From: Lolium rigidum
Lineage: Eukaryota; Streptophyta; Magnoliopsida; Poales; Poaceae
Assembly (NCBI RefSeq): GCF_022539505.1
Contig: NC_061514.1
Span: 335,651,090 to 335,715,089 of the forward strand
DNA: 64,000 nucleotides
Direction of reading: 5' to 3'
The notes under the pieces are model-generated. The model saw only the letters and a program-made list of their open reading frames with translations, was not told where the DNA came from and did no database searches. Positions 32,353 to 44,052 of this stretch are shown one piece after another. Made by a program: the position numbers and the translations under genes. The first letter of the stretch is position 1, and every line of letters begins with the position of its first letter.

Positions 32353-32604
32353 CTACCTCCATCCTAAGATTTAAAGCTTATATTTTTTTGGAAAAGTTAA
32401 AGCAAGTAAAATTTGACCAAATTTTCAGAATAATCTATCAACCAATATGATATTTTGAAGATAGCACATGAAAATATGTTTCATTATCTATCTAATAATA
32501 TTAATTTTACATTATAATAATTTTTGATGAAAACTTGATCAAACTTAATATAGTTTGACTTTCTGAAAAAATATATAGGGTATTAAGCCTTAGGATGGAG
32601 GCAG
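32353..32604. mobile_element. Stowaway-type MITE
   Basis: 252 bp, AT-rich, with terminal inverted repeats CTACCTCCATCCTAAG and CTGCCTCCATCCTAAG (from the right end) and TA on both sides (32351-32352, 32605-32606). The related uninterrupted sequence at 33480-33500 supplies an approximate empty site. Confidence 0.88.
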
Positions 32605-32698
32605 TATAGTCTTGTCTGCAATGGTGTAAGGGCACCCAATTCTGCTTCGTCACCAACGTATGGGTTATTTCGGGATTTTGAGCTAGCAAGTCAGAGGG

Positions 32699-32753
32699 GG
32701 GCGCTGCCCCCCACCCCCCCCCCCCCCCCACCCCCACCCCCACCCCCCATCCC
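32699..32753. repeat. C-rich low-complexity tract
   Basis: Poly-C with interspersed A. A shorter C tract lies at the corresponding place (about 33610-33628) in the duplicated copy. Confidence 0.8.
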
Positions 32754-32868
32754 AGCTTTGTGCAAAGTTGTGAAGCATCTTACGTGCGGCGAGAGCTTCG
32801 CGCGAGTTAGTTCCTTAAATCTCCTCTGTAATCGAACATGCATTTCTCTTGTGCAACGCATTCAGGTT

Positions 32869-33255
32869 TCTCGAGAAAGCATCTATGCATCTGAGCAAAC
32901 ACCAAGGATGAATGATGTAGAGGACGTCAAACAGTTGATACTTCTACTTCCGATTTGGTTCACCGCGGTAATATTCTGAGCTATGCACTACCAGCTTACT
33001 GCATTCACCGTGTTGCAATCTTATCATATGGATACAAGCCTCCGTATGGGAGGAGCCAACTCAGGCTCTCTTGAATACCTCCCTGCTAGCATAACTATCT
33101 CAATCCTCATGGTCACCTCCCTCAACCAAGCAGTTGTCGTACCAATCTCCACGCGGCTGACTCATCACCCTGCTAGGCTGACATCTTTACAGCGAGATGG
33201 CACCGGATTGTTTGCGGCGTTGTGGCAGTGGCAGTGGCCGCTGCCGCTGTACTAG
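32869..33255 (+). pseudogene. NPF/POT transporter central exon fragment
   Basis: One frame with a single TGA (32977-32979) reads VEDVKQLILLLPIWFTAVIF, then LTAFTVLQSYHMDTSLR, PASITISILMVTSL and LTSLQRDGTGLF. This is the conserved central segment of plant NPF (nitrate/peptide, proton-coupled) transporters: V.EVK.LLRLLPIW, then LQ...MD, PAS, and LQR.G.GL. The usual continuation into the next helices degenerates after 33230. It is flanked by two similar blocks (32605-32850 and 33490-33760), which suggests tandem duplication of a decayed gene. Confidence 0.65.
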
Positions 33256-33436
33256 AAAATAATCGCCGGCTCGCATGAGAGAAGGTTTTGTCTTTTATGG
33301 AAGAGATGACTCCAAATTTTGGATTATCTGCATGCAAGAGAGAGAGTGGAACTAGAAAAAGTCAGAGCCACATAATCTTAAAGGGAAATGGAGGGTGGAG
33401 ATACCGGTGCGCAGGGCGCACCTGCGCTGTTACACT

Positions 33437-33514
33437 TGTGGTCTCGCCGGTGGGCATGTTGCGGATGCAAGAATTGGAAGGTTCCGAACGATAGTCTTGT
33501 CTGCAGTGCACCCC
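33437..33514 (+). pseudogene. NPF/POT transporter exon fragment, copy 3
   Basis: Reads CGLAGGHVADARIGRF then RTIVLSAV, the most complete of the three copies and the one that best fits the NPF pattern LAD..LGRFRTI. The DNA continues with a block homologous to 32605-32850. Confidence 0.5.
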
Positions 33515-34283
33515 ATTCTGCTTCAACGGCAACATGATTATGATGCATTTTACCGGTCATTTCGCAATTTCGATGCATTTTCAGCACTGGTGGAGCCTTA
33601 CAGGGGGCGCTCCCCCCCCCCCCCCCCCATCCCAGCTTTGTGCACCGTTGTGAAGAATTTTTAGGGGATCCCACTGCCGTCATACATCTTACATGCGGCG
33701 AGCTTCGCGCGAGCTAGTTCCTCAAATATCCTCTGTAATCACCAATTTCTACAGCCTTCTGCCGTTCACTGAATATGCAAACTCCGGTCTCTTCATCCTG
33801 ATGGCGAAATGGCACATTTACAACTTCTGACCTGCCTTTCAATTTATATGGAGTACGGAGTATTATGTTTGTTGTTGTGCAATGAACTCGGCTTTGTATA
33901 TCATGCTGTTGTAATGAACTCGGCTTTGTCCTATTCTATCTGCTGAATTGAGAAATGTGTTTTGCTGATGTGATTTGGTATTATGTTTTGCTGCTGTGAT
34001 TTGATGCTCTCTATATGAGCTAATACAAACTCTGGTTCTTTTGTTTGTGAACTAAAGCACTTGAAAATTCAGAGATTCCATGCTATAGTTCTGAATATGA
34101 TCTTCCCTCCTAGCTACACTATTACACACATTGGTAGTACGTGTTCTTCCTATCGATGACATCCGCATCGTTCGTTCTGCTCTTAGCACATCAGGATCGA
34201 TGCCTCGGTCAGATATCAACCTGCATACATACTACGAGGCTATGGCTTCAGATTCCAGCTCCCGACCGAGTCATGAGGTTCGG
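33515..34283. other. Intergenic DNA between NPF remnants and UPF0114 gene
   Basis: Includes the duplicated block to about 33760, a poly-C tract, and simple T/G-rich sequence with two similar phrases (AATGAACTCGGCTTTGT near 33883 and 33917). Its right end would be 3' UTR of the minus-strand UPF0114 gene. No further gene seen. Confidence 0.5.
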
Positions 34284-35277
34284 CTACAAGTTGGGCATGA
34301 CCGACTCCTCGTGCTCGGGCCGATGGAGGTTGTGCAGGATGTAGAGGGACGCCGAGGAGAGGAAGATGCAGACGGAGTAGCTGAGCAGGTCCAGTCCCGT
34401 CGTGATCTTCACCATCTTGCTCCTCTCGAACATTTTCACGAGCAGGATCATGACGATGACGTGCCCCACTTTTGTCTTGAGCTCGTCCAGGGAGGTGATC
34501 TTCATCCACTTGGGTCTCTCCTGCAACAGTAACACATGAACAGTTCAGCTCCCTGACATGTTTGGAGAGTTGCATGTTTCATAATTATCAGAAGAAGAAG
34601 AGAATTGCATGTTTAGTCTGAATGTCAGTAGTCGTAAGTTTAGTCTGAAACTCTGAGCTCTGAACTCGTTGAATGCTTGGCTGGGATCCTTATTACCTTA
34701 AGAGCGAACATTCCAAAGAGTGATGATCCCTGAAGAGCGCGATCCGATCCAGAAGGTAAATCGTTAGACGCGTTGCTGATGAACAGCCCGTATAAACCCA
34801 TGCCAAAGATGAGCATGACTGTGCCAGCAAGATACACATCTGCACGCAGGAGCAAGTGCAAATTTTAGTGAGTAACAATTATTGAACTATATTACTAGTA
34901 GTACATCATGTTAGTCAGTGGATCATTTAGCTACAGCAGAACCTCTCACTCACCAATGGCCTCGACGACTTTGAGGACCATCTGCCCTGTATGAACACCT
35001 TTGACGCAGCTCGTCCAGTAGCAAATGTACGCCTCTTTTATGTACACACAACCCTGATAACCAGAAATCAGCAGATGCAATCACTGTTGCTGATTTAGGG
35101 CAATTCCAAATGCCTCAAAGTTTATAAAGGAGACTGTAAATAGAAGTTTTGGTTATCGCGATCTTAACGAGCTGCAGTGATCAGACTGAGAGAACTTACA
35201 TTGAGGAAGCAGAGGAGGGAGCCGGCTAGCGACCCGGCGACCGCGAGAAGAGCCAGAAACCGGAAATCGAAGATGAC
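34284..35277 (-). CDS. UPF0114-family membrane protein, exons 2-5
   Basis: Four minus-strand exons with GT-AG borders: 35200-35277 (VIFDFRFLALLAVAGSLAGS), 34954-35053 (GCVYIKEAYICYWTS), 34697-34839 (VYLAGTVMLIFGMGLYGLF), and 34284-34520 (ERPKWMKITSLDELKTKVGH to a TAG). Joined, the frame is open and gives several hydrophobic helices plus the conserved DELK..VGHVIVMILLVKM signature of UPF0114 (YqhA-like), which in plants is usually a predicted organelle membrane protein of unknown biochemical role. Exon 1 lies 12.8 kb upstream (48080-48244) in matching phase. No stops or broken splice sites occur here, so this part may be recently functional. Confidence 0.8.
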
Positions 35278-35541
35278 CTGCGCGATGCCCAACATTAGCC
35301 TACTCCGGAATATGACACGAACTATATATGCCTAGCAGTTAATCTTGGACTGAACCAGCCAGGGGCACCTTTTTTTTCGAAATGGGGTATACCCCGGCTT
35401 CTGCATCATGAAGATGCACACAGCCTTTTATTATAAATAAAGGTTCGACATAAAGTAATGTTTACAAAGCACTCATCACCGATGATCGATCCAACAATCA
35501 ATCATCATTTGAAACTAGGAAACGGATACTATGAGTACAAC

Positions 35542-38500
35542 TCAGCAAAGCCTCCTAATATGTCGCCAACCAGTCTGGCACAAGATATCCTGAGCGACCA
35601 TCAGGAGCCGTGTGCAACCAGAAGCCATGGCAACCCGCTGCCCCTCCGGAGAGAGGAGGCCCCAAAGTTGGACCCAGTGGGAGACCATATGAATAACCTG
35701 CAAGAAATGAAAAGAAACTTTTTTGTTAAAAATTATATCATTTCTGACCCTCCAAATAGACCACCATAAGGCAGAAACCCCAATCCGGATGAAAACCTTG
35801 GATTGTCTATCTACTCCGTTTAACCAATTACCAAACATATTAGTAATATTGGTTGGAGGTGGAAGGTCATATGTGAAATTAACAGTACGCCATAATAACT
35901 TAGCTAAGGGGCAATCAATAAAAATGTGTTGAATAGTCTCCTGTTCCCCACAGAAAACACATTTTGTGCACCCATTCCAATTCCGCTTAGCTAGATTATC
36001 TTTAGTTAATAAAACTTTGTTACTCAAAAACCACATGAAAATCTTGATTTTAAGTGGAACTTTAACTTTCCAGAGATATTTCCTCAAAAAAGGAGTATGA
36101 TCACACATAATATCTTCATACATTGACTTCACTGTAAACAAACCGTTTGGAGTCAATTTCCAAACAAAACGATCGTCTTCTTCACTCAAATTTATCATCA
36201 TAACTTTTCGACATAATATTAACCATAAAGTCCATTTGTTACCAGTCAAAACCCTCCTAAATGTAATATTCAACGGTGTTTGGTTTAACACCTGCGCAAC
36301 TGTAACATTTTTGTGATGTACAATATTATACAAAGACGGAAACTGCTGAGCCAACGAAGTATTTCCTAACTAGGTATCTTCCCAAAAGCGAGTACACGTT
36401 CCATTACCCACTTCGAAAAAACCCCTAGCAAAAAACTCCTGTTTAACCTCCATCAATCCTTTCCAAAAAGGAGAATCAGTAGGCCTAGCTTGCACTTCCG
36501 ACAATGTCTTATGTCTTAAGTACTTATTAAGAAGTAATTCTTGCCACACCCCTTTTTCATTAAGCAGTTTGAAAAGCCATTTACTTAATAAACATCTATT
36601 TTTGATTTCGAGAACCTCGATACCTAAGCCCCCTTGATCTTTGGGTCTACAAACAATGTTCCATTTTGTAAGCCGGTATTTTCTCTTGTTTTCGTCTGAC
36701 TGCCAAAAGAACCTCGATCTATAGAAGTCAAGACGTTTCCTTACCCCAACAGGTATCTCCAGGAAAGATAACATAAACATCGGTAAACTGGTTAAAACTG
36801 AATTGATAAGAACTAACCTATCACCATAGGATAATAACTTACTTTTCCAGCTACCCAATTTACCTTCAAAACGTGTTTCCACCGGATACCAATCTGAATT
36901 CTTGAGTTTTTTGTAATGGATCGGGATACCTAAATATCTAAAGGGGAGTTGACCAGCATCACATCCAAAGATCTGCTTATACTTGGTCCTCCTCCTCTTT
37001 CGCCTTTCCGAAACAAAAAATCTCACTTTTGTGGAAATTAATTTTTAGTCCCGATAACTCCTCAAAGAGACACAAAATTAATTTCATATTAACAGACTTT
37101 ATTGAGGTCATGTTCCAAAAAAGGATAGTATCATCAGCGTATCGTAGAATAGAGAGACCTCCCTCCACTAAATGTGGGATTAATCCTCCGACTTGACCAT
37201 CCTCCTTTGCTCGTTCAATTAAGATGGCAAGCATGTCCGCTACAATATTAAAAAGCATAGGAGATAAAGGATCTCCTTGCCTTAGACCTTTTTTTGTCTG
37301 GAAATAATGACCAATATCATCATTCACCTTGACCCCAACACTCCCCCCTTGAACAAACTGTTGTACTATGTTCCCCCATTCAGGAGCAAAGCCTTTCATT
37401 CTCAAAGTTTGTTGCAAGAAAGGCCATTTCACCTTATCATAAGCTTTCTCAAAATCAATTTTAAATAACACCCCATCCATTTTCTTAGAATGTAGTTCAT
37501 GAATAGTTTCGTGAAGTATGACTACCCCTTCCAAAATATTTCTTCCTGGCATAAAGGCAGATTGAGTTGGCTTTATAACTCTTGGGGCAATCCCCGATAT
37601 GCGATTTGTACCAACTTTATTGAAAATCTTAAAACATACATTTAGCAAACAAATAGGTCTATATTGCTGAATTTGGACCGCATCCTCTTTCTTAGGTAAA
37701 AGTGTGATAATACCAAAATTTAGTTTATAAAGAGGCAAATCCCCTCTGGTAAACTGTGCAAACAAAGCCATCAGATCATCTTTAATTACTTCCCAATTTT
37801 TTTGATAAAACTCAGCCGGAAAGCCATCTGGTCCAGGAGCTTTATTTAGCTCCATCTGAGAAATCGCCTCAAAAACCTCCTCTTCCGTAAAAGGGGCAGT
37901 TAAGATGTCATTCTCAATTGGTGAAATTTGCGTAATATCGTGGATCTCCTCTTCAACTAAAGAAATATTGGTTGGAGCCGGCGCCCCAAACAATTTCTTG
38001 TAGAATTCAGTAATATAGACCCTCAAGTTTTCTTCCCCTACAATAGTCCCTTCTTGTTGTTCTAATTGAAAAAAATTCTTTTTTCGGTGTTTACCATTTG
38101 CTATTAAGTGGAAATATCTCGTATTATTACCTCCCTCCTGAATATGCTTAACTTTCGCTCTTTGGGCCCATTTGGATTCCTCTTCTCTTCTTAATAAGTT
38201 CAAACTACTATTAGCCTTTTTAAGTTCCTCCCTTTCATTTGAAGTCAAAATATTGGTCTCCGCTTTCGTATCAAGATGATCAATGATACTTAACAATCTC
38301 TCCTTTTCCTTCTTATATTTTCCACTTTGATTTTTTGCCCATCCCTTAAGGAATCTTCTAATATGTCTTAATTTATTCAACCAAACATCCATTGGATTAG
38401 CTCCAGCTACAACTGATTTCCACTCCTTTAGTATCATATCAAAAAATCCTTCTTGGCGCAGCCAATGCAACTCAAAGGAAAATTTTGCTTGATTACCTAC

Positions 38501-39220
38501 ATGTGCTTTCACACCTGAATCAATTAGTATGGGAGTGTGATCCGAATCAGCTCTAGTTAAAGCTCTTACAGTTACCAACGGAAATTTTTGTTCCCACGAA
38601 ATGGATGCTAGAACTCTATCTAGCTTCTCATATGTAGGTTCCTCTCTCCTACTTGCCCATGTAAATTGTCTCCCAGTTAGAGCAATTTCTCTCAAATTCA
38701 AATGCTCAATTATTGCATTAAAAACAAAGGGTCAACGCGCTTTGAAATTATCATTATTTTTCTCCTCTCTATTGCGAATAATATTGAAATCACCTCCTAC
38801 CAACATAGGTAATGATTCTGATTCGCAAGTTCTCACTAATTCGGCCAAAAATTCTGCTTTGTGCACATCTTGGGCAGCCCCATAGACCGGCACCAGAATC
38901 CACTCAAAACCATCTCTTTTACATTTGATATGAAGCTTAACACAAAAATCTCCCGTGTTTACCTTTAACACTTGTAGCGTATCTGAATTTATTCCCACTA
39001 GAATACCCCCAGAGCGACCATGTGGCGGTAAACAAAACCAAGAGAAATTATAACCCGCAGCTAATTGGTTCAAAAAAGGAATCGAGAAATTAGATCTCCC
39101 AGTCTCCAATAAGGCTATGAAGTCTAATTTATGTTCCCGAATTGCCTCTTTAACAAACAAATGCTTAGCGGTATCACCAAAACCCCCTGGATTCCAATTA
39201 ATTCCTTTTATATTTTGCAT
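35542..39220 (-). pseudogene. LINE 1 ORF2: endonuclease and reverse transcriptase
   Basis: From ATG 39220: an AP-type endonuclease with GGDFNIIR and SDHTPI motifs present, a stop at 38730-38732 (TGA where Trp is usual), then open to 36977. RT motifs include APGPDGFPAEFYQ, FKIDFEKAYDKV, GLRQGDPLSPMLFN and catalytic RYADDTILF. A frameshift near 37000 is followed by FRYLGIPIHYKKL and a stop near 36368. The zf-RVT domain is at about 35880-36190 (WKVKVPLKIKIFMWFL, CVFCGEQETIQHIFIDC). Three lesions only: inactive but not old. Confidence 0.88.
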
Positions 39221-39839
39221 TATGAAAATTGTTTTTTAACTCTTTTCCTTGTGCTTTTGCGAATATTAGAAGTATCGTAAACTTTTCTCTGCCTATTTTT
39301 CTTAACCTTGACCACTGGTTTAAGATGTTCCAATTGATCATCGAAATCCAATGTTGTGTCATCATCATCAATTAAATCCTCACAAAGAGTGGATACTTTT
39401 GATAAAACAAGAGTCTCCAGTCCTTCCTCCTTATTTTCAATTTCTGATTCATTTTTCTTTAAAATCGTTAAAATTCTTTCCTCCTCTAGCATTTTAATCC
39501 CCTTAATAGATTTGCCTATCTCTCTCTCAGACTGACCTAGATATATCCCTAATCGATCCGCTCTTCTAACTATCTCCGAATCTGAAATATTAACAATGGA
39601 ATGTTTTGGTAGCATAAACTGACCTGAACCAAAAGGATCATGACGCATCTGCGCATTCTGCATGGCCCTCTCCAACTGAGGCATGTCGGCATTGGGTTGG
39701 CCACCCAACCGTGTGCTCGACCTAACCTGCTGTGTGGGTTTTGGAATCCCTCCAAACGCAATAACCTCCTCTGTTGTTGGACATAAACCTTTGTCATTCG
39801 ATGACAGCTCACATAACGACAAAGAGCATGAAGGCAATT
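39220..39839 (-). pseudogene. LINE 1 ORF1 C-terminal part
   Basis: Continuation of the 47808-48063 frame across the LINE 2 target duplication. Polar, Glu/Lys-rich with an acidic patch (LIDDDDTTLDFDD) and a basic end (STRKRVKKQFS). No zinc knuckle remains in the preserved part. It ends at the base where the ORF2 start begins (overlapping stop/start region near 39220). Confidence 0.7.
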
Positions 39840-39864
39840 TTTTTTTTGAGGGGAAAAAATTTAA

Positions 39865-42800
39865 TCAGCTCTCAGAGTCATTTACAGAGTCTTGATTACA
39901 TAATTTTCTAATGGCTTCCGGCACAGGCGCCAGCCAGATATGCCTACAACCATGGACCTTAGCTTGCCTTGCAAGTTCGTGAGCCACTGTATTACAACGT
40001 CTATCAATTTTGCGAATACTACACCTCGGTAGAGCATTTCTCAACAAGCTAATGTTCTTGTAGACATGCCAAAAACTGGAGCTGTTTTCGGACGTGTTGT
40101 TGGCCGTCAAAATCGCCGCCGAGCAGTCAGACTCCAGTATTGTCGGGTTCAAGTTGTTGTCGATAGCAATCTTCAAGCCCTCCCAGATTGCATTTGCTTC
40201 AGCTTCTTCAGCACTTGTGCATCTTTCTCCCGCTAGGCTAGCAGCAAGGATAATAGTTCCCGTATGGTCGCGAGCAACCACAACAGTAGTGAACTTTTTG
40301 TGTATAGGCAAAAGCCAGCGTCGACATTGATTTTGATTTCTCCGGCGCTTGGTTTGTCCCAGCTCATCCTCTTTTGTTTGTTCCTGTCAACAACATGTCT
40401 GAAGCATGTAGGGGAGTTAGCGTGTTGTGAGCTATCACAAGCCAAACCTGATTTATTGTAGTTTGCTGCTACAGTGCTTTGTAAGAAATTGGTGTAGCTA
40501 ATGAGGAAGGTGGCGGATCTTGTGATGGACTCTTCCCCCTTTTCATGATAGCTATCACATCTTAGGTGCCATGATCTCCACAATAACATCAAGATATTGC
40601 TCCTTTGGTTCTTATCTGCGTTCATCAGCAGGTTCTGAAGCCACTCTGGGCCGGAATAGCTGAAATCTCGTTCAGGAGGTAGTCGCCAGTGTTTCCTCAT
40701 TTCATACCGTAGGGCTCGGCCTTTGTGCATTTCACCGTGGCATGATGACTATTTTCTTCCTCCTCGGCCACATATAGTGCGAGTCTTCGAAGAGTTCAAG
40801 GCTTCTTTTCATTTTGTTTTTGTTTGTTGGTAGGTTGTCGCGAGCCACTCTCCAGCCAAATATTTTAACCTTCTTCGGGACTTCGCTTTCCAAATTATAT
40901 TCCAGATTTCTCTACTGTTGTTTTGGTTCATGCTGTGTCCCGCGTGCCATTGAACCCCATGTTTGAGATTGTGTGCCAGTCTATAGGCGCTCTTGACTGA
41001 GAAGACACCTGAGGACTCATAATGCCAAGCAACAAAGTCATCACAGGCTAGCATGGGCAATTTCAGGTCCAAAATCTAATCTGCATCATAGTCATAGCAA
41101 ATTTTCCTGACTAGTTCTTCATTCCAAGAGTTGGTTTCATGTTTGATCAGCTGGTTTACCCGTCTGATCCTAGTGTTTGTTTTCCCAGGGGACACTTTGA
41201 GGTTGTAGTCTCTTGGTAGCCAATTATCTCTCCAGATGTTGATAGTTTTTCCATTGCCAACTCTAGTCACCAACCCTTCTTTGATCAGTTCAAGGCCGTG
41301 TTCGATGCCTTGCCAAGAGGGAGAAGCATCACGTCTAAAAACAGTATCAAGGAAGTTCCCACGTGGAAAGTATATTGATTTGAGGAGTCTGGCACATAGG
41401 CTGTTTGGGTTTTTGACTAATCTCCAACATTGTCTGGCCAAAAGCGCCTGGTTCATGAGTTTACTATCTCTGAAGCCCACTCCACGAAGATCCTTCGGGT
41501 TTGTGAGGATATCCCACGCAGCCCAGTGGACTCTTCTCTTTTTCTCATCTTCTCCCCACCAGAAGTTGCGGATGATTTTCATATAGTCATCATGGAATCC
41601 CACCGGCAGTTTGAAAATGCTCATTACATGTGTTGGAATGGCCTGAGCAACTGACTTGATCAGTTCATCCTTAGCTCACATCGACATAAGCTTTTCTGAC
41701 CAGTTGTTCATCTTTTTGGCGAGCCTCTCCTTAGAAGGTTGGAATTTCCCCTTGTTCATGCGCCCCTCAGGGGTTGGGTAGCCAAGGTATTTGTCTTCAA
41801 AGTTTTCCCGAGACACCTCCAGAATCTGTCTCACAAGTTGTTGCTTAGGTTCAGGGCAATTGTCGCTGAAGAGGATGGAGCATTTGTTGGCACTTAGTAC
41901 CTGTCCCGAGCCCATCTCAAATTCCGTAAGGGCCTCTTTTATTACAGCAGCTTGTTCGGACTTGGCAGGGAAGAAGAGGAGGCAGTCATCGGCGAACATG
42001 AGGTGCGAGATGCCAGGCGAATTTCTGCATATCTTGAAGTCTTGTAAATCTTTTTCCCGCATAGCATTTTTTATCACCAAGGTGAGGCTTTCAGCAACAA
42101 AAAGGAATAGGTAAGGAGATAGAGGGTCTCCTTGCCGTAAGCCTCTCGTGGGTGTGAACACTTCAGTTAGGATCGTCATTGACTTGGACTGTGTATTTGA
42201 CTGATTTCACACAGCACATAATCCATCCTACCCACTTCTTGTCAAAGCCCATCTTGATTAGAACACCTTCCAAGAACTCCCAGTCAACCCTATCATATGC
42301 CTTTGACAGGTCTAGTTTGTAAGCACAGAAAGATTCATCTCCATTTTTAGACCTGTGGATCGCATGGAAGCATTCAAATGCAATAAGGGCATTATCTGAG
42401 ATAAGCCTACCAGGGAGAAAGGCACTCTGGTTCTTAGAAATCAGGTCATTGAGGTGAGGCCTGAGTTTGTTGATGATGCGTTTGACTACAACCTTGTATA
42501 TGACGTTGCAAAGGGAAATGGGCCTGAAGTCCTTGAGGTCAGTGGCGTCATTTGTCTTCGGGATGAGACTAATTTTGGTCATGTTGAAATCTTCTGGAAA
42601 TGTGCCAACACGGAAGAAATGTTTGATGGCCACGCATACCTCATGATTCATCACTCCCCAGTTTCTTTGGAAGAAGCGAGCTGGCAGTCCATCCGGACCT
42701 GGGGCTTTTAGAGGGCCAATCTGAAATAAGGCATCCCCTATTTCTTTTTCAGTGGGTTCAGCCAACAGCTCTTTGTTTATTTGATCGGAGATTCTTGGTT

Positions 42801-44052
42801 CGATCAGCTCCAGCAAACGTTTTGGGTCAACGTTAGGGTCATCAGTGTATAAGTCCCTGAAGAACTTATTTGCAATCTCCTTGAACTCAACCTCATTAGA
42901 GGTTTCAGAACCATCTGTCCTCCTTAGTTTCCTTATTCTATTTTTTTTGGCTCTTCCAGTCGCTTTTCGGTGGAAATACCTAGTGTTTTGGTCCCCCTCT
43001 TTAAGCCACTGGATCCTTGACCGCTGTCTCCACATAATTTCCTCCCTATGGAGGATTTCATCAAGCCTGGCAGTCACACGTTTAATCTCAAGTGTGTTAT
43101 TTCTGTAGTTGTTCTTTTGTAGGTTACCCAATCTCTTCTTCAGGTTCTTGATTTCTTTATTGATGGAGCCAAAGTTGGATTTACTCCACGCTTTCATGGC
43201 TGACATGGATTCAGAGAGTTTTCCTTTAATATCGCCAAGGTTGCTGGCTGGGCTCAGGTGTTTCCAGGTGTTCTCCACACACTCAGTGAAAGATTCCTCT
43301 CGTTCCCACATAGCCTCGTACCTGGGAGGTTTGTTTGCAAGCGAAGACCGGTGAGTGTTCAAGCTAATCACTATTGGACAGTGATCGGAACGGGATGAGA
43401 CTATGTGTTCAACTATCGTGTTAGGAAATAGCTGGTACCAAGCAGGGCAAGCAACTGCTCGATCCAAATGAACTCTCACATTCTTTCTTCCCACCTGCTT
43501 GTTGTTATAGGTCCAGGGACATCCCTGGAATCCCAAGTCGCTGAGGTTGCAGTTTTGGAGTGCATCTCTGAAGTCTTTCATACGCCTCTCACTTCTTTTA
43601 GAGGCAGACCAATGTTCATGCTGGTACATTGCCTCATTGAAATACCCAGCAACAAACCATGGGTCATTAGACTTATCCTTAATTCTATTCAAGAGTTTCC
43701 AGAATTCAGGACGATCATGTGGTTTAGGCTCACCGTACACAAATGTATATCTTGCTTTTATTCCATCAAGATTGGTTACAGTGGTGTCTATGTGATGAGT
43801 ACCAAAACTGAGCAGGTCCAGCTTCACACTATCACTAACAAACAGGGCAAGCCCTCCACCTTTACCTTCCACACACACAGGCAGACAGTTAGAGTATCCA
43901 ACACGGTTGCACACTCTCTCAACCACCCTCTTATTTTGTCTGGTTTCTGACAGGAAAACCAGCCAGGGCTTATACTCTTGCACTAGCCGCACGAGTTCCT
44001 GAACTGTCCGAGGTTGCCCAAGACCTCGGCAGTTCCATATCAGAATCCTCAT
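39865..44052 (-). pseudogene. LINE 2 ORF2: endonuclease, RT, zinc domain, RNase H
   Basis: Opens at ATG 44052 (MRILIWNCRGLGQPRTVQEL). The endonuclease keeps SDHCPIVI but has GYFNE where GDFNE is expected, so a catalytic Asp is lost. RT motifs include APGPDGLPARFFQ, LSKAYDRVDWEF, GLRQGDPLSPYLFLF and catalytic MFADDCLLF, with a frameshift near 42170. Further breaks are at about 41670, 41075 and 40800. zf-RVT follows, then a C-terminal RNase H (INVDAGFC, EEAEANAIWEGL, LESDCSAAIL, NTVAHELARQA) ending at 39865. Several independent lesions make it older than or differently constrained from LINE 1, although it inserted later. Confidence 0.85.

Noticed and set aside
34131..34532. 133-codon + strand ORF
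   Set aside because: Antisense shadow of UPF0114 exon 5.
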